DNA from: Candidatus Babelota bacterium | GTDB taxonomy: Bacteria; Babelota; Babeliae; Babelales; JAUPTZ01 | DNA length: 7,949 nucleotides | Reading direction: 5' to 3' | Assembly: GCA_030917105.1 (NCBI GenBank) | Contig: JAUPVI010000029.1 | Coordinates: 1,247 to 9,195 of the forward strand | Translations under genes and position numbers: made by a program | Shown here: positions 1 through 6,766 of the stretch, in pieces | Numbering within the stretch: the stretch's first letter is position 1 | Layout of the letters: every line of letters starts with the position of its first letter | The notes under the pieces: model-generated | Told to the model about the DNA's origin: nothing | The model's database searches: none | What the model saw: only the letters and a program-made list of their open reading frames with translations

Positions 1-2404
1 CCACCACCGTCTTTGCCACAGTACCAGTTAACCAGCGAGACGCGACCTCTTCTGCGCGCGCTACAAGATCGTCACGAGAAATTGACCGATCAACCGTCAA
101 CTGCGCACGCAACTTACCATTTACCTGTACAACTATCACCACTGTCTCATCAGAGAGACAACGTGCATCAGCGGCCGGCCACACGCACTCTTCAAGCGAA
201 ACGCCCAACAACAATTCAAGCAACTCTGACGCAACATGAGGAGTCATTACGGAAAGAGCAGTCAAAAATTGCCTTAATAAGTTATCATCAAGCTGAAACT
301 TGTTCTTTGTTAGAACGTTGAGGTACTCCATAAGAGACGCAACGGCTGTATTAACCTTATATTGGTCGATTCGCTGAGTATACGCAGCTAAGAAGCGATG
401 GAATGCTTTGTATGACTCCGGCGTCGCCTTATCGCAGCGATTTTCAGAATTGGTTAAGAAAACCCACAACCGCCCAATAAACCCATGAACTCCCTTAATG
501 GACTCCATCTGCCATTCAGTATCTAATTCGGGCGGGCCCATAAAGAGCATGTACATCCGTAGTGTATCTGCACCCAATTCTTGGACAATCTCATCGGGAT
601 TAACCACATTCCCTTTGGATTTTGACATTTTTTCGACACGACCAGTCTTTGGCGACCGCATACAAACCATGCCCTGATTAAAGAGATGCTTAAACGGCTC
701 GGAAAACTGTAGGTATCCCAAATCATGCAATACATGAATAAAGAAGCGAGAATAGAGTAGGTGCAATATGGCATGCTCTACGCCACCCACGTACAAATCA
801 ACCGGCAACCATCTTTCCATGTCTTCTTTGCTAAATGCAGCTGTTTCGAGATTCGGATTTGGATACCGAAGGAAATACCAGCAAGAACCTGCCCACTGAG
901 GCATTGTGTTTGTTTCGCGCTTACCAGGCCCCTTGCATTGTGGACAGGTCGTATTCACCCACCAGTCAATGGCAGCCAATGGCGACTCACCAGTGCCAGT
1001 CGGTTCATAATTCTCTACGTCAGGCAAAGCAATTGGTAACTCATTTTCAGGCACCGGAACCTCACCACACGCAGAGCAATGCACAAGCGGAATCGGCTCA
1101 CCCCAATAGCGCTGACGGGAGAAAATCCAATCGCGCAAGCGAAAACTAACCTTAGATGTTGCAAGCCCCTTGTCCTGACAATATTGAGCGATTTCCTGAC
1201 GACACTGACCAGCCACACGACCAGCAAACGCACTTGGAGCGCGCAGAACACCATTTACCATGTCGGTATAGCAGTATTCAAGCCGTGCAACTTTTTCTGC
1301 TTCCATCGGATCAGCAGGAAAAAGCACCGGCTTTAAACGAATATTATATTTTTTCGCAAAAGCAACATCACGCTCATCGTGAGCAGAGCATTTAACAATG
1401 CCGGTCCCATAGTCACGAATAACAAAGCTTGCCACCCAAATCGGTAAATCATCTCCACTCACCGGATCAATGATATAACGACCAGTGAAAATCCCTTCAG
1501 ATTCTGTTTCTTCTGAGCGACCGCGGGCTTCGCGCCGCGCGAGCATTTGTTCACAAAAAGCCTGAATTTCATCCCGGTTTTCCACCCCTTCCAGCAGCGC
1601 CGGTAGCAATACATGATCGGGAGCAATAGTAACAAAAGTATCGGAGGCAAACGCCTCAAAATGAGCATTAAATGTTTGAATTGTCATAGACAAGCCTTTA
1701 ACGGGAGCGGTAAAAAGCAATCCCTCACTACGGCCAATCCAATTTCTCTGCATCAACTTAACTTTCTCGGGCCATTCCAAAGAATCGAGACCCTGCAACA
1801 ATTTATCTGCATACGAGGTAATCTTGAGAACCCACTGGCGAATGCTTTTTTGCTCAACTTTCGCGCCACAGCGCTCGCACCCCTCACCAACAACCTCCTC
1901 GTTTGCAAGACCAGTCAAGCAGTTTGGGCACCAATTAATAGGCATAAAGTCTTCATATGCAAGGCCAGCTTTATACATTTGCAAAAAGATCCATTGAGTC
2001 CACTTATAATACGAAGGGTCTGTCGTATTGAGCTCCTTTGACCAATCGTACACCGCACCGATAGTCGCTAATTGACGCTTGAAGGTCGCAATATTGCTCG
2101 CCGTTCCTGCCGCAGGATGAATTTTCTTCTTAATAGCGTCATTTTCAGCTGGCAACCCAAAAGCATCCCACCCCATCGGATGGAGAACATTATACCCTTC
2201 TAAAATCTTTCGACGGGCATACACATCTGAAAAAACATACCCTTTCCAGTGGCCAACATGAAGGCCAGACCCGGATGGGTACGGAAACATGTCAAGGCAA
2301 TAGAAAGTCTTAGCCTCATCAACCCCTTTTGAGCGTAAGTAAGGCGCTTTTTCCCAAGAAGCCCGCCACTTCTTCTCAATAAGTTCATGATTATATGCTG
2401 CCAT
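1..2404 (-). CDS. leuS: Leucyl-tRNA synthetase (partial at C-terminus)
   Basis: Class I aminoacyl-tRNA synthetase that charges tRNA-Leu with leucine in the cytoplasm. The frame is open from ATG at 2404 to the window edge (801 codons). It lacks only about ten residues of the usual VPGKLLNLVV-like tail, since it ends in ...TVAKTVV. The catalytic signatures are HVGH (residues 49-52) and KMSKS (592-596). WDAFGLPAE follows HVGH, and RDWIFSRQRYWG and EHAILHLLYSRFF are typical of LeuRS. CxxC pairs lie at C159/C162 with C176/C179, and at C443/C446 with C487/C490; the second set resembles the zinc module of Thermus LeuRS. The CP1 editing domain lies at roughly 220-400. It keeps GTG and HDERD (342-346), but its threonine-rich motif is replaced by NAHFEA (246-251). 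The start is supported by AAGGA at 2413-2417, eight bases upstream. The gene is divergent from the C11 peptidase gene. The identity is secure; editing competence is not. Confidence 0.97.
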   Translation of the reverse strand, partial: MAAYNHELIEKKWRASWEKAPYLRSKGVDEAKTFYCLDMFPYPSGSGLHVGHWKGYVFSDVYARRKILEGYNVLHPMGWDAFGLPAENDAIKKKIHPAAGTASNIATFKRQLATIGAVYDWSKELNTTDPSYYKWTQWIFLQMYKAGLAYEDFMPINWCPNCLTGLANEEVVGEGCERCGAKVEQKSIRQWVLKITSYADKLLQGLDSLEWPEKVKLMQRNWIGRSEGLLFTAPVKGLSMTIQTFNAHFEAFASDTFVTIAPDHVLLPALLEGVENRDEIQAFCEQMLARREARGRSEETESEGIFTGRYIIDPVSGDDLPIWVASFVIRDYGTGIVKCSAHDERDVAFAKKYNIRLKPVLFPADPMEAEKVARLEYCYTDMVNGVLRAPSAFAGRVAGQCRQEIAQYCQDKGLATSKVSFRLRDWIFSRQRYWGEPIPLVHCSACGEVPVPENELPIALPDVENYEPTGTGESPLAAIDWWVNTTCPQCKGPGKRETNTMPQWAGSCWYFLRYPNPNLETAAFSKEDMERWLPVDLYVGGVEHAILHLLYSRFFIHVLHDLGYLQFSEPFKHLFNQGMVCMRSPKTGRVEKMSKSKGNVVNPDEIVQELGADTLRMYMLFMGPPELDTEWQMESIKGVHGFIGRLWVFLTNSENRCDKATPESYKAFHRFLAAYTQRIDQYKVNTAVASLMEYLNVLTKNKFQLDDNLLRQFLTALSVMTPHVASELLELLLGVSLEECVWPAADARCLSDETVVIVVQVNGKLRAQLTVDRSISRDDLVARAEEVASRWLTGTVAKTVV

Positions 2405-2427
2405 CGCGCTGATCCTTGCAAAACAAG

Positions 2428-2447
2428 AGTTAAAAAATAGTTAAAAA
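2428..2447. repeat. Tandem AGTTAAAAA pair in leuS leader
   Basis: Two identical 9-base copies (2428-2436 and 2439-2447 on the plus strand) are spaced exactly 11 bases apart, about one helical turn. They sit between the leuS -10 box and its ribosome site, so they would be in the first part of the transcript (TTTTTAACT twice on the coding strand). They could be a binding site for a regulator, or chance in an AT-rich spacer. Confidence 0.4.
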
Positions 2448-2455
2448 GCGCCGTC

Positions 2456-2461
2456 ATTATA
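2456..2461 (-). promoter_or_regulatory. Candidate -10 box for leuS
   Basis: A perfect TATAAT on the minus strand, 52 bases upstream of the leuS start. Transcription would begin near 2449, giving a leader of about 45 bases with the AAGGA ribosome site near its end. No good -35 is present at 16-18 bases. The spacer is a T-rich tract on the minus strand (A-rich at 2461-2480 on the plus strand), and the nearest TTGA-like hexamer (2484-2489) is too far, at 22 bases. The call rests on the -10 alone. Confidence 0.4.
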
Positions 2462-2651
2462 ACAAAAACAAAAAAAAATACCTGCTCAAATGCCGAAAAC
2501 GCTTCGTTCGATCTATTGCGGCGATAGAAGCGATTTTTCCAGTACCATTCATTTTCTTGTTGAAAATTAATTAAGCTAGTAGAGATCAAAGCTACCAAAA
2601 TAAACCCTTTGTGGCCGCTTTTTCCGCGCGGATACAATGCAATGAGGCCAT

Positions 2652-4127
2652 ATGAAAAATGCAATAAAATTTATTTTGTTTCTTTTCTGCCTGACAACTT
2701 TTATTGGTCAAGCCGATGCTTTTAATGAAACTATCCCATGCAACCTTGAGCCAGTTGAGACGGAAACGCGCCTTATTGAAGGTAGCAACCGCTTTAATCA
2801 AAACCGCCACGCTAAAAAGAATAATTCACAAAATTTCGCCCTTCAATCCAAAGCAAAAACGCCGCGGGCAAAAGCAGAATGGACCATTATTATTCTTGTC
2901 CAAGCGAGCAACAATCTAGAAAGCTTTGCCCATAAAAACATGAAGGAAATGATGCGTTGGGGCTCATCGGCCCGAGTTAACTTACTTGTAGACCTCCATA
3001 AAACTGGCGATAAGTCATGGAAATATCGTATTGAACAAGGCTGTTGTGTCATAGAAGAGGTTTCAGCCAGGACAACCAAATCCACTATCGCCGAAGAAGT
3101 CGTGCACACTGCCAACTGGGCGGTAACCAACTACCCGGCTGAACATTACGCCTTTATCTTCTGGAACCATGGCTACGGCTGCCTAGATCCAGTCCAAGAA
3201 CGCAACCGACCAGCCTATTTACGAAATATGAATAATAATTGGCGCACCGGCTATTTGACCGGAAACCCAGAAGAAGAACTTTCGCGAGCAACAAAAAATA
3301 GCATTCCAACCGATCGCAGCATTCTTTTTGATGACGAACGCCACACCTACCTTTCTAACGAAGAACTTCGCAATACCCTGCAAACCATATCAACAAAGCT
3401 TCTTGGGGGCAAAAAAATCGACTTAATAGGGATGGATGCTTGCCTCATGGGCATGATAGAAGTAGCCGATCAATTAAAAGACTTTGCGAACTATTTTGTG
3501 GCCTCAGAAGAATTTGAATTCGCTCAAGGCTGGCCCTACGGCGACATAATAGAACGACTCTCTACAAAACAAACCTCCGCAAAAGATCTCGGAAAAATCA
3601 TCGTCGAAGCATATGAACAATATTACCTAAGCCGCACAAGTTACTTCACACAATCCTGTGTTGACCTCAGCAAGATAACCACCATTAAGGAGCACATCGA
3701 CAACCTTGTTACCCTCTTGATGACCGCAAAAAAACAAGATCCTCAGCGCATGAAAACTTTCATTCAGCAAGCAAAATTCCAAGCATTATCATTCAGCCTC
3801 TCTGATTACATCGACCTTCAGTCGTTTTATCAAGAACTTCTCAAAAATGTTAACTGCGTCCTCGACAACCAAAGCAATCGAAACATAGCAATCCCAAGAA
3901 TCGATACTGAGCTCCTCAGAAAAATAAAAACTTCTCTCACAGACGGGCTTGCAGCGATAAAAAGCACCATCACCATTAATACCGCAGGCCGCTACCTTGC
4001 CCGCGCAAGCGGCATGTCAATTTACTTCCCACAACGCTCAATCGACTCTTCTTACGGAACTAACGAATTCGCCAAAACAACTCTTTGGCCAGTCCTCATT
4101 GCAGACCAGATCGAAAATCGTTATTAA
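2652..4127 (+). CDS. Secreted C11 (clostripain-family) cysteine peptidase
   Basis: Predicted cysteine endopeptidase of family C11, 491 residues. Residues 1-23 form a Sec signal peptide (basic MKNAIK, hydrophobic core, cleavage after ADA), and no lipobox is seen. Residues 24-76 are a polar, N/K/Q-rich stretch, possibly a propeptide or linker. The core begins near W77 with the strand TIIILVQASNNLE. The catalytic His is H173 in FWNHGYG and the catalytic Cys is C264 in MDACLMG. VASEE...GWPY follows, and GMSIYFP (454-460) matches the C-terminal block of the family. D262, two residues before the Cys, is equivalent to the Asp that sets Arg/Lys preference in PmC11, so cleavage after basic residues is inferred. 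The H-to-C interval of 91 residues is longer than the roughly 45-55 I recall for PmC11 and clostripain. The ribosome site TGAGG is only four bases from the ATG. It acts outside the cytoplasm; its substrate is unknown. Confidence 0.88.
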   Translation: MKNAIKFILFLFCLTTFIGQADAFNETIPCNLEPVETETRLIEGSNRFNQNRHAKKNNSQNFALQSKAKTPRAKAEWTIIILVQASNNLESFAHKNMKEMMRWGSSARVNLLVDLHKTGDKSWKYRIEQGCCVIEEVSARTTKSTIAEEVVHTANWAVTNYPAEHYAFIFWNHGYGCLDPVQERNRPAYLRNMNNNWRTGYLTGNPEEELSRATKNSIPTDRSILFDDERHTYLSNEELRNTLQTISTKLLGGKKIDLIGMDACLMGMIEVADQLKDFANYFVASEEFEFAQGWPYGDIIERLSTKQTSAKDLGKIIVEAYEQYYLSRTSYFTQSCVDLSKITTIKEHIDNLVTLLMTAKKQDPQRMKTFIQQAKFQALSFSLSDYIDLQSFYQELLKNVNCVLDNQSNRNIAIPRIDTELLRKIKTSLTDGLAAIKSTITINTAGRYLARASGMSIYFPQRSIDSSYGTNEFAKTTLWPVLIADQIENRY

Positions 4128-4137
4128 CCCATAAAAA

Positions 4138-5505
4138 CTAGAACCTCCAGGACAAGCCTGCCGATATTTGGTGCATCCGTGCTGCGCGAGTCGCGCCAAC
4201 ACAATAATTAAAATTCAAATTAAGCGTCGGGGCGTACTTAACCCCTGCAAACAGATCGACCAATTCATACTGAACACCAAGCATAAGGTAAGTGCGTTGC
4301 CAGCTACTGTAAATCTTCTTCTGTACCTGCTGCAACTGCGCAAGACCAGCTTGGCCCCTAGGCGCAAGCAAGGATCCATCAATACCACTCGGAATCCCTA
4401 CATGCGAGCCTTGTGGCACGGTAGTGCGAGTAAGATAACTTGGCGTTGCTTGATTTGTGCGGCGATCAGTCATTGCATCGCTGTAGTGCTTCATTATAGA
4501 CACCCCCCCGAACAGGTGGAGGTTGTCGATAAAATGTTGAAAAATAACTGTTGGTTCCCACGAAACAGTAATCCCCGGAACCGTCCGCACTAATCCTTGA
4601 AGCACCCCAAATTGCAGAGGCTCTCCATAGACCGGCAACCGCTGAGTCCGCAAGGAGGGCGTTTGCACTACAAGACTAACTGGAGACTGAAGCCATATCG
4701 CCTCTTTAATCTCAGCACGTGGCACCAAAGAAAGCCCTATCCCCCATGAGCCGGGATTTCCCAACGCAAAGGAGGCTGGATACGCCACATCCTCTGTTTT
4801 TGCCGTAGGAGCACTGATGCTGAGTCGACCACCAACTTGAAGAGCACGCAGCAACCAAATATAGCTCCAGCTCTGCGCATACTCAATCCAACAACTCAAA
4901 TCCCCAACGTTGTTTATAATCCAATCCTTCTGAACCATTCCCAAGTCTTGATGCAAAAGCTGGCGCAACCGATGTGTCTGCTCAACTTGGGCAAAAGAAA
5001 CCATATTGTCAGCCGAAAGAATAGGGAAATCATATCGCTGGCGAGCCTCAACATGAAGCAGCGGCACGGTAAAACCACATTTTACCCGAGAAGAAAGAGG
5101 AAGTTCGGCGGTCAAATCGAGACCGTAGTAAGAAACACTGCTTTGTGCGCCAAAAAGAAGTTGTCGTGAGGCCAAAGTATCGGCCCCTGTTTCACGGTAG
5201 AACGGCGAAACAATACCCGGCACCGCTTCTTTGGCCGAACAAGCAATTTCATGAAAATCATAGAGCCCACCCATTTCCATAAGGCCATCAAATTTATACA
5301 TCTCCTGCGGTTCATTAACGAAGCTAGAAGAATTAGAGGCATGCCCATTTCGCGTCGTTACTGAAAAAGTCGGGCGCAATAAGGGCATCTGAACCGCCTG
5401 AGCAGAACTTGAGATAAATAAGGGAATATAGCGACTTATTACTGGGCCGGTTGCCGACAAAGACAATGGAAGCAACGCATAAAAGACGACTAGACGAATA
5501 TTCAT
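4138..5505 (-). CDS. Predicted outer-membrane beta-barrel protein, function unknown
   Basis: A 455-residue secreted protein that I cannot assign to a named family. The start is placed at 5505 (MNIRLVVF) rather than at an in-frame ATG eight codons upstream, because AGGAG at 5511-5515 is correctly spaced for 5505 and lies inside the longer reading. The N-terminus has a hydrophobic segment (residues 5-18), then a second one ending SSSAQA, so cleavage could fall after A18 or A37. Much of the rest alternates polar and hydrophobic residues with glycine and aromatics, for example around GDLSCWIEYAQ (201 onward), VGGRLSISAPT and GNPGSWGIGLSLV. The chain ends ISAGLSWRF, with the terminal Phe expected for BAM-dependent barrel insertion. 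A porin- or channel-like role is inferred only from this architecture. Its stop lies ten bases from that of the convergent peptidase gene. Confidence 0.7.
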   Translation of the reverse strand: MNIRLVVFYALLPLSLSATGPVISRYIPLFISSSAQAVQMPLLRPTFSVTTRNGHASNSSSFVNEPQEMYKFDGLMEMGGLYDFHEIACSAKEAVPGIVSPFYRETGADTLASRQLLFGAQSSVSYYGLDLTAELPLSSRVKCGFTVPLLHVEARQRYDFPILSADNMVSFAQVEQTHRLRQLLHQDLGMVQKDWIINNVGDLSCWIEYAQSWSYIWLLRALQVGGRLSISAPTAKTEDVAYPASFALGNPGSWGIGLSLVPRAEIKEAIWLQSPVSLVVQTPSLRTQRLPVYGEPLQFGVLQGLVRTVPGITVSWEPTVIFQHFIDNLHLFGGVSIMKHYSDAMTDRRTNQATPSYLTRTTVPQGSHVGIPSGIDGSLLAPRGQAGLAQLQQVQKKIYSSWQRTYLMLGVQYELVDLFAGVKYAPTLNLNFNYCVGATRAARMHQISAGLSWRF

Positions 5506-5510
5506 AAAAA

Positions 5511-5515
5511 CTCCT
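5511..5515 (-). promoter_or_regulatory. Ribosome binding site fixing the barrel-protein start
   Basis: AGGAG on the minus strand, five bases before ATG at 5505. It falls inside the eight-codon N-terminal extension that the upstream ATG (5529) would add. That extension (MHHPAGVF) is unlike a signal-peptide start, and the upstream ATG has no comparable site, so translation most likely begins at 5505. Confidence 0.8.
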
Positions 5516-5550
5516 GCTGGATGGTGCACTCGTACTACTAAGGTGGCCCT

Positions 5551-5578
5551 AACATAGCTGATCTATAAAAAAAACCAA
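5551..5578 (-). promoter_or_regulatory. Weak candidate promoter for the barrel-protein gene
   Basis: On the minus strand, TTGGTT (5573-5578) and TATGTT (5551-5556) are separated by 16 bases. They match the sigma-70 hexamers at three and four of six positions. The -10 lies about 45 bases upstream of the start at 5505. The arrangement is plausible, but the match is no better than expected occasionally by chance in AT-rich DNA. Confidence 0.3.
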
Positions 5579-5671
5579 GGAATTTGTCCCTAGTATTTGA
5601 ATATGCCTAAAAAGTTAGTAGACTGCCTGCTCTAATTTCATCTCTTAATCCTTTATAAAAATGAGGTTTTC

Positions 5672-5959
5672 ATGATCATTTCTTTACTTGTTGGGCTCTT
5701 TATTTTCTGTGCCTTCGTTCTCGGCGTCTTGGTTATGATTCAGCAAGGCAAGGGCGACATGGGCCTTGGCGCGCTCCATAGCGGCACCCAAACTCTCTTT
5801 GGCGGCTCTGGCGGACAAACCTTCTTTCAAAAAATAACATGGGTTTTCGGTGCTATTTTCCTTATCGGCTCACTCAGCCTGACGGTGCTAAAAATGCGAC
5901 AACTTGACTCAACCCGTATCGTTGTGGCAGAACAGTCGGCACCAACACCAATCGAGTAA
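5672..5959 (+). CDS. secG: Preprotein translocase subunit SecG
   Basis: Small accessory subunit of the SecYEG channel in the inner membrane; it aids SecA-driven export. The 95-residue protein has two membrane segments (about 3-24 and 52-72). The conserved loop between them carries QQGKGDMGLGA and then TQTLFGGSGGQTFFQK, matching the family hallmark QQGKGAGLG...LFG. The length is within the family's range, with a short polar tail after the second helix. The start is supported by ATGAGG (5661-5666), five bases upstream. TCTAAT (5631-5636) and TATAAA (5654-5659) are -10-like, but neither has a clear -35, and the second is too close to leave a normal leader. It is the first gene of a plus-strand cluster; mlaE starts 27 bases after its stop. 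Confidence 0.95.
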   Translation: MIISLLVGLFIFCAFVLGVLVMIQQGKGDMGLGALHSGTQTLFGGSGGQTFFQKITWVFGAIFLIGSLSLTVLKMRQLDSTRIVVAEQSAPTPIE

Positions 5960-5986
5960 GTTTATTCTTAAGAGAGAAACACACCT

Positions 5987-6766
5987 ATGATACTAGACGC
6001 GATTAACACCTTGGGGTCGTACACCCAACAAGCTGTACATCGGTGTGGGGTATTTGCTCTCTTTTTATATGATTCAATCCGCTCTTTTCTTGAGCATGGA
6101 GTTAACCTTAGCAAGCTCCTGGCGCAAATTAACTATATCGGTGTGAACTCGTTCCCAGTTATCGCCACGACAGGGCTTGCCGTAGGCTCAGTACTCGCCA
6201 TCCAAACCCATCTTGGCCTCAGTCGCTTTGGTGCCTTCCAATTCGTGGGACCAGTTGTGTTTATGGGAATGGTTCGAGAGTTCGGCCCTATGCTTTCAGC
6301 CATCATGATCACCGGCCGAGCTGGCTCTGCAATGACTGCTGAAATCGGAACCATGCAAATTACGGAGCAAATTGATGCTTTACGCACCCTTGGTCTCAAT
6401 GTAAAACAATACTTAGTCGTACCACGCATCCTCGCTACAACCATTGCAATGCCGCTGGCTTCAATGTTTTGCTCTTTGTGCGGTATTGTTGGTGGATACG
6501 TAATAGCTGTCATGGTACTAAAGGTTAACCATGAGCTCTATCTTTCGTCAATTCAGCAAACCGTGGTCCCGGGAGACATTGTTCACGGCTTACTCAAGTC
6601 GATTGTCTTTGGATTTTTAATCGGTAGTATCGCCACATTTAAGGGGTATCATACCCGCGGCGGCGCCCGAGAAGTAGGAAATTCAACCACACAAAGCGTG
6701 GTGACCGCCTGCCTTACAACGCTTATAGCTGACTACATTCTTGACTCAATTTCGAGCGCGCTATGA
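5987..6766 (+). CDS. mlaE: Mla-type lipid ABC transporter permease MlaE
   Basis: Inner-membrane permease of the Mla phospholipid transporter, which moves lipids between inner and outer membranes. The length of 259 residues is normal. The family signature runs from GRAGSAMTAE (residues 110-119) through GTMQITEQIDALRTLG, with E127-L132 in the segment that contacts the ATPase. The hydrophobic stretches after it match the later transmembrane helices. The C-terminal block GYHTRGGAREVGNSTT is also diagnostic. The N-terminal part (about 1-45) is the expected amphipathic region. The ribosome site is weak (AGAGAG, 5971-5976, ten bases from ATG), so translation may depend partly on secG upstream. The stop overlaps the mlaF start as ATGA (6763-6766), implying translational coupling. 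Plant and actinobacterial homologues (TGD1, YrbE) share the fold, but the adjacent ATPase favours the Mla assignment. Confidence 0.94.
   Translation: MILDAINTLGSYTQQAVHRCGVFALFLYDSIRSFLEHGVNLSKLLAQINYIGVNSFPVIATTGLAVGSVLAIQTHLGLSRFGAFQFVGPVVFMGMVREFGPMLSAIMITGRAGSAMTAEIGTMQITEQIDALRTLGLNVKQYLVVPRILATTIAMPLASMFCSLCGIVGGYVIAVMVLKVNHELYLSSIQQTVVPGDIVHGLLKSIVFGFLIGSIATFKGYHTRGGAREVGNSTTQSVVTACLTTLIADYILDSISSAL

Larger units (their letters stand above)
2405..2651. other. Divergent spacer between leuS and C11 peptidase gene
   Basis: AT-rich spacer with no convincing gene. On the minus strand it holds the leuS ribosome site, repeat pair and -10 box. On the plus strand, TACAAT (2633-2638) is the best -10-like hexamer for the peptidase gene. 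It would start transcription near 2645, inside the TGAGG ribosome site (2643-2647), leaving almost no leader, so the real promoter may be farther upstream. The middle (2500-2532) has a weak imperfect hairpin. Nothing else is recognisable. Confidence 0.5.

Noticed and set aside
13..2041. Several plus-strand open frames of 69-142 codons opposite leuS
   Set aside because: They lie antisense to an uninterrupted, strongly conserved leuS frame. Their translations are low-complexity or shadow-like, and they have no ribosome sites or recognisable domains.
2500..2537. Imperfect hairpin (CGCTT...AAGCG with inner CTAT/ATAG) followed by T residues, considered as a terminator
   Set aside because: The stem is short with an eight-base bulge, and no plus-strand gene ends upstream of it.
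2200..2664. A 154-codon minus-strand frame covering the leuS start and upstream spacer
   Set aside because: It is in a different frame from leuS, overlaps its first 200 bases and the promoter, and shows no domain. leuS explains the region.
2642..2725. Short frame starting inside the peptidase ribosome site
   Set aside because: About 27 codons, out of frame with the peptidase gene and without its own ribosome site. The peptidase signal peptide explains the sequence.
4148..4160. CAGG/CCTG hairpin near the end of the barrel-protein gene, considered as a terminator
   Set aside because: The stem is four base pairs, lies within the coding end, and is separated by about ten bases from the T run.
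5505..5529. Upstream ATG at 5529 as the start of the barrel-protein gene
   Set aside because: It would place the strong AGGAG site inside the gene and add MHHPAGVF before an otherwise good signal peptide.
5661..5675. Four-codon mini-frame (MRFS) ending in a TGA that overlaps the secG start
   Set aside because: Its ATG is part of the secG ribosome site and it has no ribosome site of its own; most likely chance.
6642..6655. GGGTATCATACCC inverted repeat
   Set aside because: It lies within the conserved GYHTRGG coding block of mlaE and is explained by the codons.
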